The position numbers and the translations under genes are program-made. From positions 39,792 through 103,791 of the forward strand of contig NZ_BOPH01000101.1 of the NCBI RefSeq assembly GCF_016863655.1: a stretch of 64,000 nucleotides of DNA. Direction: 5' to 3'. The notes beneath the pieces were generated by a model that ran no database searches, was not told where the DNA came from, and was given only the letters and a program-made list of their open reading frames with translations. Shown in pieces: positions 43,990-51,314 of this stretch. The stretch is from Virgisporangium ochraceum (GTDB taxonomy: Bacteria; Actinomycetota; Actinomycetes; Mycobacteriales; Micromonosporaceae). Each line of letters starts with the position of its first letter. The stretch's first letter is position 1.

Positions 43990-45133
43990 GGGTTCGCCGT
44001 TTCCGCAGGATCGGGTCCAGTTCCGCCCGCACGGTCGCGCCGATGTGCCGGATGAGCGTCATCAGGTCGGGGCAGAAGACGGACGGGTTCCGGAAGCCGG
44101 TCGCCGGGTCGTACCGGTGGGTGTAGTTGCCGCCGCCGCAGACGTCGCGGAGGTCGCACGGGCGGCACCGGTCACCGAGCGCCGCCGCGCCGATCTGCCG
44201 GGCCACGATCGACGGCGCGGTCAGCGCGGCGTCCAACGGGTTGCCGCCGCCGCGCAGCGTCAGCCGGGTGGCGCCGGCGTAGGTCGTCTTCAACGCGTCG
44301 ACCTGCTCCAGGGTGCCGTCGGTCTCGATGACGGCGACCCGCACCGGCGCCAGACCGATCGCCTCGGTGTCGGCCCGGCCGCCGAGCAGCAGCGTGAGGA
44401 TCTCCTCGAACAGCCGGACCCGCGGCCGCGGCGCGTCGGCGCGGTACCAGCGGTCGAAGACCGTGACCAGCCACCGGCCGAACGCACCGGCCGGCCCGGG
44501 CGGGGGAGCGGCCCAGTTCGCGTGGGGCAGCAGGAAGTCGACGACCGGCGGGTTCAGCGCGGCGAGCGCGTCGTACGTCGTCACGGGGTCGTTGGACAGG
44601 TCGATCGTGCACAGCAGCCCGCCGAGCAGCCCGGCCTCGGCGAGCGCGGACACCCCGGCGACGGCCCGCCCGTAGCTGCCGCCGCCCGCCTTCGTGACGC
44701 GGTGCCGGTCGTGGCCGGCACGGTCGCCGTCGATGCTGACCGCGACCCGGATGCGGTTGCGGGCGAAGACGTCGACGAACGCGGGCGTGACGAGGACGCC
44801 GTTGGTCTGCAGGCCGAGCCGGAGCGACGTGACCGGCCCGACGATCCGGCGGGCCGTGGCGGCGAAGCGGTCCAGCCGCGCCGCGCCGGCCAGCAGCGGC
44901 TCACCGCCGTGGAAGACCAGCCCTGTGGCCGGCACGGCGTGCCGCTGGACGTGGTCGCGGATGCGGGTGCACGCCTCGGCGAACACGTCGTCGGCCATCA
45001 CCGGTGGCTGCCCGCGCCAGCCCTGGTCGACCGACTCGTAGACGTAGCAGTAGTCGCAGGCGAGGTTGCAGCGGCTGTGCACCTTGACGACGAACTGGTT
45101 GAAGGCCGACGGGTGCCACCCGCCGGCCGTCAA
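43979..45133 (-). CDS. FxsB-like radical SAM/SPASM cyclophane-forming peptide maturase
   Basis: A 384-residue enzyme. The radical SAM cluster motif is CNLACDYC (CxxxCxxC), with VFHGGEPLL as the GGE motif binding SAM. The C-terminal SPASM-type cluster region reads CRPCDLRDVCGGG...FRNPSVFCPDL, matching FxsB enzymes that join an aromatic ring to the beta-carbon of a residue two places on. The only conventional start is TTG 45131-45133 without a ribosome site. The frame stays open upstream and encodes PWPDDGLDVTALTAGGWHP, which looks like the family N-terminus. The real start may therefore be a rare codon (CTG 45148 or ATC 45169). It lies just after the precursor gene. Confidence 0.9.
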   Translation of the reverse strand: MTAGGWHPSAFNQFVVKVHSRCNLACDYCYVYESVDQGWRGQPPVMADDVFAEACTRIRDHVQRHAVPATGLVFHGGEPLLAGAARLDRFAATARRIVGPVTSLRLGLQTNGVLVTPAFVDVFARNRIRVAVSIDGDRAGHDRHRVTKAGGGSYGRAVAGVSALAEAGLLGGLLCTIDLSNDPVTTYDALAALNPPVVDFLLPHANWAAPPPGPAGAFGRWLVTVFDRWYRADAPRPRVRLFEEILTLLLGGRADTEAIGLAPVRVAVIETDGTLEQVDALKTTYAGATRLTLRGGGNPLDAALTAPSIVARQIGAAALGDRCRPCDLRDVCGGGNYTHRYDPATGFRNPSVFCPDLMTLIRHIGATVRAELDPILRKRRTHVA

Positions 45134-45179
45134 CGCCGTGACATCCAGCCCGTCGTCGGGCCAGGGGATCGGGGCCCCG

Positions 45180-45344
45180 TCAGCTGTCGTAGTCGACGAA
45201 CGAGTTGAACCCGAGACCGCGCGACTCCCGGGCCTCGGGGGACGCCGCGCGCTCCAGGGCGTCGCGCAGCCCGGGGCTGGCGACGGCCATCAGCTCTTCC
45301 AGTTCGGCGTCGGTCAGTTCGGGCAGTGGCTGCACCGTCTCCAT
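45180..45344 (-). CDS. RiPP precursor peptide, FxsA-like with three tandem aromatic triads
   Basis: A 54-residue peptide. ATG 45342-45344 is chosen because GGGGAG lies 7 nt upstream; an upstream in-frame start at 45386 has none. The leader (METVQPLPELTDAELEELMA...) is acidic and helical, as in FxSxx-type precursors. The tail GFNSFVDYDS contains the FxSxx motif (FNSFV), but instead of ending there it continues. The last nine residues read FNS-FVD-YDS, three consecutive aromatic-X-(Ser/Asp) triads, each a possible three-residue cyclophane. It is the first gene of the minus-strand operon with radical SAM, HExxH and exporter genes. Confidence 0.88.
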   Translation of the reverse strand: METVQPLPELTDAELEELMAVASPGLRDALERAASPEARESRGLGFNSFVDYDS

Positions 45345-45405
45345 GTCATTTCTCCCCGTCGATGCATGAGGTCGGAAGCGTATCACCGCCGGCCCGACGC
45401 GTCCG

Positions 45406-45451
45406 TTGACACGGTGCCGCGCTGCGGGCTAATTTCGGCCCCGACCCAAAT
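45406..45451 (+). promoter_or_regulatory. Promoter and regulon operator of the aminotransferase operon
   Basis: TTGACA (45406-45411) is followed after 18 bp by TAATTT (45430-45435). The -10 runs into CGGCCCCGACCC (45436-45447), a copy of the palindromic core shared by promoters at 49.1, 54.3, 55.4 and 61.0 kb. The ribosome site GAGG (45454-45457) follows. Confidence 0.6.
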
Positions 45452-45465
45452 CTGAGGCGGTGGAC

Positions 45466-46725
45466 ATGACGCTCGCGCGCGACGGCGGGACGCCGGTGCG
45501 CGACACCCCGTTCCCCACGTTCGCCGACGCCTCCGGCCGGACGTTCGGGCCGGAGGAGGTCGCCGCCCTCGCCGACGTCGTCGGGCGGGGCACCCTGTGG
45601 CGGGTCGGCGGGGTCGAGGTCGCGGCGCTGGAGCGGGAGTTCGCGGCGTTCCTCGGCCTGCCGCACGCGGTGGCGAGCACGTCCGGCACGGCCGCACTGC
45701 ACCTCGCGGTGGCGGCGGTCGACCCGGAGCCGGGCGACGAGGTCGTCGTCCCGCCGATCACCGACTTCGGAACGGTCATCGCGGTACTGGCCGCCGGCGC
45801 GGTGCCCGTCTTCGCCGACGTCGACCCGGTGACCGGGTGCCTGACCCCGGAGACGGTCGAGGCCGCGATCACCGACCGGACGCGGGCGGTCATCGTGGTG
45901 CACCTGTTCGGCGGGCCGGCGCCCGTCGACGGGATCGCCCGGATCTGCCGCGCCCGGAACGTCACGGTCATCGAGGACTGCGCCCAGGCGTATCTCACGG
46001 AGAGCCAGGGCCTCGCGGGTCTCACGGACAGCCGGGGCCTCGCGGGCACCCGCGGCGACATCGGGTGCTTCAGCCTGCAGCAGTCCAAGCACATCACCGC
46101 CGGCGACGGCGGCCTCACCGTCACCGCCGACCCGCACCTGGCCGGGCGGATGCGGTTGTTCGCCGACAAGGGCTGGCCCCGCGACACGAACGAGCGCACG
46201 CACCTGTTCCTCGGCTTCAACTACCGGATGACCGAACTGGTCGGCGCCGTCGCGCGGGTCCAGCTGACCCGGCTCACCGGCGTCGTGGACGCGCGGCGCG
46301 CCGTCGCCCGGCGGCTCAACGACGGCCTCGACGGCCTGCCCGGGCTCACCACCCCCACGCTCGACGGGCACAGCTTCTGGCTGTATCCGCTCGTCGTCGA
46401 CCCGGCGGTCCTCGGTACCAACAGGGAGTTCGGCGCCGCCCTGGTCGCGGAGGGCCTGCCGGTGACCCCCGGCTACCTCGACCGGCCGGTGCACCTGGTG
46501 CCGGCGCTCACCGAACGCCGCACGTTCGGCACCTCGGGCTTCCCGCTCACCTCGCCGCCGGCCAGCCGCGACATGCGCTACGCGCGGGGCGACTGCCCGG
46601 TGGCCGAGCGCATGATCGACGAGACGCTGCTCGTGGTGGCCTGCAACGAGCGGTTCACCGACACCGACGTCGCCGACCTGGTCGAGGGGATCACCAAGGT
46701 CCATGCCGCATTCACCACGAACTGA
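45466..46725 (+). CDS. DegT/DnrJ/EryC1/StrS-family PLP aminotransferase (copy 1)
   Basis: A 419-residue protein. ATG 45466 lies 8 nt after GAGG, better than GTG 45460. Family landmarks are STSGTAALHLAVAA, GDEVVVPPITDFGTVIAVL, VVHLFGGPA, VIEDCAQAY and the PLP lysine in SLQQSKHITAGDGG. Such enzymes transaminate keto-sugars, cyclitols or AHBA-type intermediates, in either direction. A 27-bp tandem duplication adds LTDSRGLAG just before the GDIGCFS strand. It overlaps the next gene by 23 nt. Its distant paralogue is at 59844. The substrate is unknown. Confidence 0.9.
   Translation: MTLARDGGTPVRDTPFPTFADASGRTFGPEEVAALADVVGRGTLWRVGGVEVAALEREFAAFLGLPHAVASTSGTAALHLAVAAVDPEPGDEVVVPPITDFGTVIAVLAAGAVPVFADVDPVTGCLTPETVEAAITDRTRAVIVVHLFGGPAPVDGIARICRARNVTVIEDCAQAYLTESQGLAGLTDSRGLAGTRGDIGCFSLQQSKHITAGDGGLTVTADPHLAGRMRLFADKGWPRDTNERTHLFLGFNYRMTELVGAVARVQLTRLTGVVDARRAVARRLNDGLDGLPGLTTPTLDGHSFWLYPLVVDPAVLGTNREFGAALVAEGLPVTPGYLDRPVHLVPALTERRTFGTSGFPLTSPPASRDMRYARGDCPVAERMIDETLLVVACNERFTDTDVADLVEGITKVHAAFTTN
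45994..46047 (+). repeat. In-frame 27-bp tandem duplication
   Basis: Units 45994-46020 and 46021-46047 match at 24 of 27 bases and encode LTESQGLAG and LTDSRGLAG. Most relatives have a single short loop here. Confidence 0.8.
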
Positions 46726-47434
46726 CCCGATCGCCCTCGACTGCGACGTCCTCGTCGGGGCGTGGCCGCCGCGGGCCGACCTCGACCTCTCGCCGGAGAC
46801 GACGGCGACGACCCTGGCGCGCGCCGGAATCGCCGGTGCCCTGGTCTGTTCCGGCCGCGGCGCCTGGTTCGACGACCGGGGCGGCAACGACGAGACGATC
46901 GCCGCCTGCGCCACGCAGGGCTGGCTGCCCGCCGGCACCATCGACCTGCGCAACGCCCTGAACGCCGAGGCCGAACTCGACCGCCTGGTGCGCAACGACG
47001 TGCGCGCCGTGCGGCTGTTCGGCCCGCTGCAGGGCTGCGAGCCCGGCTTTCCCGGCTACTCGCACGTGATCGACGCGGCCGTACGGCGCCGCATGGTGCT
47101 GCTCGTGGAGGGTGACCTGCGCCTGCTGTGGCGCGGGTTCGCCGGCCGGGGCGCCACCGTGGTGTTCCTCGACGCCCACGCGTACCACGTGGCCGACTTC
47201 GTGCTGGCCGCCCGCGCCGAGCCGGGGTTCCTCGCGTCGACCCGCCTGCTCAACGCCCCGGACTCCATCGAACGCGTCGTCGGTGAGGTGGGCTCAGCGC
47301 GTCTCGTATTCGGTTCGCGGACGCCGGTGAGCGACACCTCGCCGGCCGTCCTGCGGATGCGCCGCGCCCGGTTGTCCGCCGCCGACTGGGCCGCCGTCAC
47401 CGGCGGCACGCTCACCGCGGCGCTGCGCCGATGA
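46703..47434 (+). CDS. TIM-barrel amidohydrolase-like protein lacking the metal motif (copy 1)
   Basis: A 243-residue protein. Its overall pattern (CDVLVGAWPPRADLDLSPE at the first strand, GFPGYSHVIDAA, VFLDAHAYH, ARLVFGSRTPVSD at the last strands) follows the small metal-dependent TIM-barrel hydrolases. The HxH at strand 1 is replaced (VGAWPPR) and the late Asp is in a different setting. It overlaps the aminotransferase by 23 nt and the next gene by 4 nt (ATGA). It is always beside an intact relative here (see 58427), suggesting a non-catalytic partner subunit. No function is recognised. Confidence 0.65.
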   Translation: MPHSPRTDPIALDCDVLVGAWPPRADLDLSPETTATTLARAGIAGALVCSGRGAWFDDRGGNDETIAACATQGWLPAGTIDLRNALNAEAELDRLVRNDVRAVRLFGPLQGCEPGFPGYSHVIDAAVRRRMVLLVEGDLRLLWRGFAGRGATVVFLDAHAYHVADFVLAARAEPGFLASTRLLNAPDSIERVVGEVGSARLVFGSRTPVSDTSPAVLRMRRARLSAADWAAVTGGTLTAALRR

Positions 47435-48165
47435 TCATCGATGTGCACGCACACTGGGGCCCCTGGTTCTTCCCGATGGACGTCGGCGACGTGGCCACCA
47501 ACCTGCGGGTGATGGACGAGTGGGGCATCACCCTGCAGATCGTCTCCGCCGTCGAGGCCGTGGTGTACGACGCGCCCGGTGGCAACGCGAAACTCGCCGA
47601 GGTGCTGAGAACCGAGCCGCGGCTGCGCGGCTACGTGGTCGCCAACCCCAACGACCCGGCCGCCGCCGAGGCCGACCTCCGCCGGTACCTGCCGCGTGCG
47701 GAGTTCGTCGGGGTGAAGGTGCACACGACCTACCCGGGCCGCGCGATCGCCTCACCCCAGATGCGCGACCTGTTCGCCCAGCTGAACGAGCACGGAACCA
47801 CAGCGCTTGTCCACACCTGGGGGCCCGACGTCCTCGACCTCGTGCCGCTGCTGGAGAACAACCCGAACGTCCGGGCGATCGCCGCGCACATGGGCGCGTT
47901 CCGGTTCGACCTCGCCGCCGAGGCCGCCCGCGCCTGCGACCGCCTCTACCTCGAACCGTCCGGCTCGATCGCCGACGCCGGCCAGGTCGCCCACGTCGCG
48001 GCCCGCGTGCCGGCCGGGCAGTTGCTGTTCGGCACCGACGCGACGCTCATCGACCCGGCCGTGTCGATCGGCCTGGTGACCGACGCCGACCTCGACGCGG
48101 CCACCCGCGAACGCCTGTACTGGCGCAACGCGGCGGACCTGTTCACCCTGCACGGAGCGCTCTGA
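47431..48165 (+). CDS. Metal-dependent TIM-barrel amidohydrolase (copy 1)
   Basis: A 244-residue hydrolase of the amidohydrolase_2 type. IIDVHAHWGPW carries the HxH metal site. GVKVHTTYPG, ALVHTWG, AHMGAFRFD and LLFGTDATLID supply the other ligands and the final Asp. Family members hydrolyse or decarboxylate small cyclic acids and lactones. It starts within the stop of its degenerate partner. Its last 23 nt overlap the convergent aldolase gene. It shares an operon with a DegT aminotransferase under the 45.4-kb operator. Confidence 0.82.
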   Translation: MIIDVHAHWGPWFFPMDVGDVATNLRVMDEWGITLQIVSAVEAVVYDAPGGNAKLAEVLRTEPRLRGYVVANPNDPAAAEADLRRYLPRAEFVGVKVHTTYPGRAIASPQMRDLFAQLNEHGTTALVHTWGPDVLDLVPLLENNPNVRAIAAHMGAFRFDLAAEAARACDRLYLEPSGSIADAGQVAHVAARVPAGQLLFGTDATLIDPAVSIGLVTDADLDAATRERLYWRNAADLFTLHGAL

Positions 48166-49033
48166 GGACCCGCTCCCGGTCGTCGGCCGGAAGCGCCGGA
48201 CCGTGCCGGTCGACGGCGTGGTCCGGCGGAATCCGGCCCTCTTCGGCCGCGATCCACAGCATCCGCTGCACGTAACCCTCCATCGGCTCGGTGAACGTCA
48301 CCGCCGCCAACCGGTCCAGCCGCACCGAGGCGGTGACGAACCGGTCGAAGTCACCCCGGGCGAACGCGTCGAGCACCGCACCCGTCACCGGCACCGCCGC
48401 GGCGGCGAGCCCCACCAGCGCCGCCTGCGCGCCCCACATCAGCGACGGCCCGAACATGCGGTCCTCGCCGGTGACCGCGAGCCGGTCGGCGCCGGTGGTG
48501 GCCGCGATCGCCTCCTGGCACGCGATGGCGTCGCTCAGCAGCGCCACCTTGAGGCCGGCCACACCGGGATGGTCGAGCAGTTCGGCCCGCACCGTGGCCG
48601 GATACGGCCGCGTGTACAGGTCGAAGGCCAGCATCGGCAGCCCGGCCGCGCGCCACAGGGCGTCGTGGTGGGCCAGCGGGTCGGTTCCGGCCGGCGCGAA
48701 CACGAGCAGGCCGTCGGCGCCGAGGTCCGCCGCCCGCTCGGCGTCGCGCGCGGCCGCCGGGCCGTCTCCACCCGTTCCCACGATCACGGGGACGCGCGTG
48801 AGCACGGCCCGGCGCACCACAGCTTCGCGGACAGCCGGGTGGAGGTAGGGCCCACGGCCCGTGTGGGCCAGGACGGCCAGCGCGTGCGCACCGTCGGCCA
48901 CCAGCGAGCGGAGGTAGGCCTCCAGGACCGCCCCGTCGACCCGCCCGTCGGGGTCGGCCGGGGTGGCCGCGGCGGCCACCAGGCGCCAGCGCAGCCGGTC
49001 GCGCAGCGCCGCGGCCCGGTCGTCGAGCGTCAT
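48143..49033 (-). CDS. DHDPS/NAL-family aldolase-like protein (copy 1)
   Basis: A 296-residue TIM barrel of the dihydrodipicolinate synthase family. The Schiff-base lysine is in AGLKVALLSD. VPVIVGTGGDGPAAARDAERAADLGADGLL matches strand 3 and 4 of the family. AFDLYTRPYP replaces the usual YNxP tyrosine region. Such enzymes catalyse pyruvate-dependent aldol cleavage or condensation, or dehydration of keto-deoxy sugar acids. It is transcribed from the operator region at 49055-49078, divergent from the regulator gene. Confidence 0.82.
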   Translation of the reverse strand: MTLDDRAAALRDRLRWRLVAAAATPADPDGRVDGAVLEAYLRSLVADGAHALAVLAHTGRGPYLHPAVREAVVRRAVLTRVPVIVGTGGDGPAAARDAERAADLGADGLLVFAPAGTDPLAHHDALWRAAGLPMLAFDLYTRPYPATVRAELLDHPGVAGLKVALLSDAIACQEAIAATTGADRLAVTGEDRMFGPSLMWGAQAALVGLAAAAVPVTGAVLDAFARGDFDRFVTASVRLDRLAAVTFTEPMEGYVQRMLWIAAEEGRIPPDHAVDRHGPALPADDRERVLRALRAG

Positions 49034-49054
49034 CTACCAGCACCTGCCTTTCGG

Positions 49055-49078
49055 GTTTACCGGCCCCGACCGTAACCT
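49055..49078. promoter_or_regulatory. Regulon operator in the divergent aldolase/regulator promoter
   Basis: The core CGGCCCCGACCG (49061-49072) is flanked by TTTA and TAACC. It matches 20 of 23 positions of the 54316 site. On the plus strand TAACCT (49073-49078) would be a -10 just 6 nt before the regulator GTG, so a leaderless mRNA is possible. Confidence 0.65.
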
Positions 49079-49084
49079 GTTCCC

Positions 49085-50308
49085 GTGGGTATCGAGATCG
49101 GCGTCGTCGGTCCGCACGATCTGGTCGACGACGTCGCCGCGATCTGCGAGGAGCAGCCGGCCGTGGTCGCGCACCGGTTCGACTACGACCACGAGTCGCA
49201 GGCCGTCGGTCTCGTCGAGGCGCGGGCCGGTTCGGTCGACGCCTGGCTGTTCACCGGCGTGGTGCCGTACACGATGGCGAGCGAGGCCGGTGTGCTCACC
49301 CGGCCGGCCACCTTCGTCGACTACACCGGCGCGACGCTCCTGCAGGCGATGGTGCGGCTGTTGCGCGACGGGCACGACGTCAGCCGCATGTCCATCGACA
49401 CCGTGCCGTCGGCCGACGTCACCGCGACGCTGCGCGAGGCGGGCGTGCCCACCGCCGGCGTCCGGACGCTGCCCTACCAGAGCGGCGTCGACTCGGCCGA
49501 CGTGGTCGAGTTCCACCGGCGGGCCCGCCGCGGCACGCGGGGCACCCACGTCGCCGTCACCTGTCTCAGCTCGGCGTACGAGGTGCTGGTGACGGAGATG
49601 CCGGCGCTGCGGCTGGTGCCGTCGGCGCACTCGGTGCGCATCGCCGCCCGCCAGCTGATGCTGCACGCCGACAGCCAGGCCCAGGAGGACGCCCAGCTCG
49701 TTCTCGGCCTGGTCGAGCTGCCCGGCGGCGACGACGGCCTGTCGAAGGAGGCGAACGCGCTCGCCGGGAGCGTGGCCCGCTACACCGGCGACACGTACCT
49801 GCTCGTCACCACGCGCGGGCCGGTGCACGCCGTGACGGGCGGGTTCACCTCGCTGCCGATGCTGCGGCGACTGGCCGACCGCCACGACGTGGTGCGGGTC
49901 GGGTTCGGTCTGGGGCGCAGCTCGGCCGAGGCGGAGACGCTGGCGCGGCGGGCGCTGGCGCGGGCCCGCCGGCTCGGCGACGTGGCGGCCGTGCTGTCGT
50001 TGCGCGGCGAGGCCGACGTGGTACTGGAGTCGGCGATGCCGGTCTCCGCCGGTGAGACCCGGCTGCCGGTGCTGGCCCAGCGGGTCGGCATCTCGGTGTC
50101 GACGCTGGAGCGGCTGATCGCCGCGCAGGAGGCGGCCGGTTCCGAGCCGCTGACCACCCGGGAGGTGGCGGCGCGCCTGGCGGTGCAGCAGCGCACCGCC
50201 CGCCGCATGCTGCACCGGCTGGAGCTGGCCGGGCTGGCCGAGCGCACCGGCAACCTGCTGTCGGGCGGCAGCGGCCGTCCGCTGACCGCCTACCGCATCA
50301 CGGTCTGA
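49085..50308 (+). CDS. Putative transcriptional regulator with degenerate GGDEF-like and C-terminal HTH domains
   Basis: A 407-residue protein from GTG 49085. I do not recognise a named family. The N-terminal 120 residues look like an alpha/beta ligand domain (IEIGVVGPHDLVDDVAAI, AWLFTGVVPY). The middle has VRVGFGLGRSSAEAETLARRALARAR, which resembles the degenerate GGDEF-type helix of PucR/CdaR-like activators. The last 110 residues contain two helix-turn-helix-like stretches (RLPVLAQRVGISVSTLERL, TTREVAARLAVQQRTARRMLHRLELAGLAERTG). It is transcribed from a copy of the shared operator, making it the prime candidate to control the 45-63 kb regulon. Confidence 0.7.
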   Translation: MGIEIGVVGPHDLVDDVAAICEEQPAVVAHRFDYDHESQAVGLVEARAGSVDAWLFTGVVPYTMASEAGVLTRPATFVDYTGATLLQAMVRLLRDGHDVSRMSIDTVPSADVTATLREAGVPTAGVRTLPYQSGVDSADVVEFHRRARRGTRGTHVAVTCLSSAYEVLVTEMPALRLVPSAHSVRIAARQLMLHADSQAQEDAQLVLGLVELPGGDDGLSKEANALAGSVARYTGDTYLLVTTRGPVHAVTGGFTSLPMLRRLADRHDVVRVGFGLGRSSAEAETLARRALARARRLGDVAAVLSLRGEADVVLESAMPVSAGETRLPVLAQRVGISVSTLERLIAAQEAAGSEPLTTREVAARLAVQQRTARRMLHRLELAGLAERTGNLLSGGSGRPLTAYRITV

Positions 50309-51251
50309 GGTAACGCTCCACGAGCGCGGCGCCGATGGAGGCCAGCCGGTCGCGCACGTCCGGAGGGCCGGTGACCTCGACCCACTCGACCATCCCGGCG
50401 AGCTCGCCGGCGAGGGCGTACTCGTTGTAGCCACGGATCTCGACCTCGACGCGGCCGTCGGTCGTGGCGCCGCCGACCTCCAGCCGGTCGCCGAGCATCA
50501 TCCGCAGGCGGCCCAGGCCGTCGGTGGCGCACACCGCCCGGATCCGCAGCGGCGTGCGCCGGCGGTCTATCTCGTCGGCGATCTCGCGCCAGGTGACGGC
50601 GAGGTCGAACTCCGCGGGCCGGTGCACGGGGTCGTCGATCGGGTCGGCCGCCGTCACGCGGTCGACCCGGAAGGTCCGCCGGCCGGCACCGGTGTGGCAG
50701 ACGAGGTACCACCAGTGGCCCTTGGCGACGATCCCCAGCGGGTGGACGGTCCGCGCGGTGTCGGTGCCCGCGCCGTCGACGTAGCGCAGCCGCACCTGGA
50801 CGCCGCGGATCACCGCGTCCTGAAGGTCGTCGAGGAAGCGGGGGGTCCGGCGCTCGACCCGCGGGTACCCCCACCGGGGCGGGTCCACGACCAACGCCGA
50901 CGCCGCCGCCTCGGCCTGCGTCCGGAACGGCTCCGGCAGGGCCCGGACGAGCTTGCGCAGCGCCGCCTTCACGGCCGGTGTGGCGGCCGAGGCCGGGCCG
51001 GCGACCAGGAACAGGGCGCGGGCCTCACCCGCGGTCAACCCGGACAGGTCGGTGCGGGCGCCGCCGACGAGGCGCCAGCCGCCGCCCCGGCCCTGCGTCG
51101 AGTACACCGGCACACCGGCCATGGCCAGGGCGTCGAGGTCACGGCGGGCGGTGCGTTCGGAGATCTCCAGCTCCCGGGCCAGCTCAGCCGCCGTCACGTG
51201 CCCGCGTCGCTGCAGCAGGAAGAGGACGGCCATCAGCCGGTCGGCTCGCAT
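50298..51251 (-). CDS. WYL-domain HTH transcriptional regulator (YafY type)
   Basis: A 317-residue protein starting at ATG 51251. The N-terminal DeoR/HTH_11 domain reads RRGHVTAAELARELEISERTARRDLDALAMAGVPV. The WYL domain has VAKGHWWYLVCHTGAGRRTFRVDRV, and the C-terminal WCX part follows. WYL regulators bind nucleotides or other small ligands. It is divergent from an epoxide hydrolase-like gene with a 9-bp inverted repeat between them, the usual regulator/target pair. Its 3' end overlaps the preceding regulator gene by 11 nt. Confidence 0.92.
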   Translation of the reverse strand: MRADRLMAVLFLLQRRGHVTAAELARELEISERTARRDLDALAMAGVPVYSTQGRGGGWRLVGGARTDLSGLTAGEARALFLVAGPASAATPAVKAALRKLVRALPEPFRTQAEAAASALVVDPPRWGYPRVERRTPRFLDDLQDAVIRGVQVRLRYVDGAGTDTARTVHPLGIVAKGHWWYLVCHTGAGRRTFRVDRVTAADPIDDPVHRPAEFDLAVTWREIADEIDRRRTPLRIRAVCATDGLGRLRMMLGDRLEVGGATTDGRVEVEIRGYNEYALAGELAGMVEWVEVTGPPDVRDRLASIGAALVERYLRP

Positions 51252-51271
51252 GCCGACGACACTGCCCGGAA

Positions 51272-51294
51272 AACCGGTCAGGGGATGACCGGTT
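51272..51294. promoter_or_regulatory. Operator for the WYL regulator
   Basis: A perfect 9-bp inverted repeat AACCGGTCA/TGACCGGTT with a 5-bp spacer sits in the 63-bp gap between the divergent WYL and hydrolase genes. Confidence 0.72.
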
Positions 51295-51314
51295 CCGGTC
51301 CGCAGGATGGCGGC

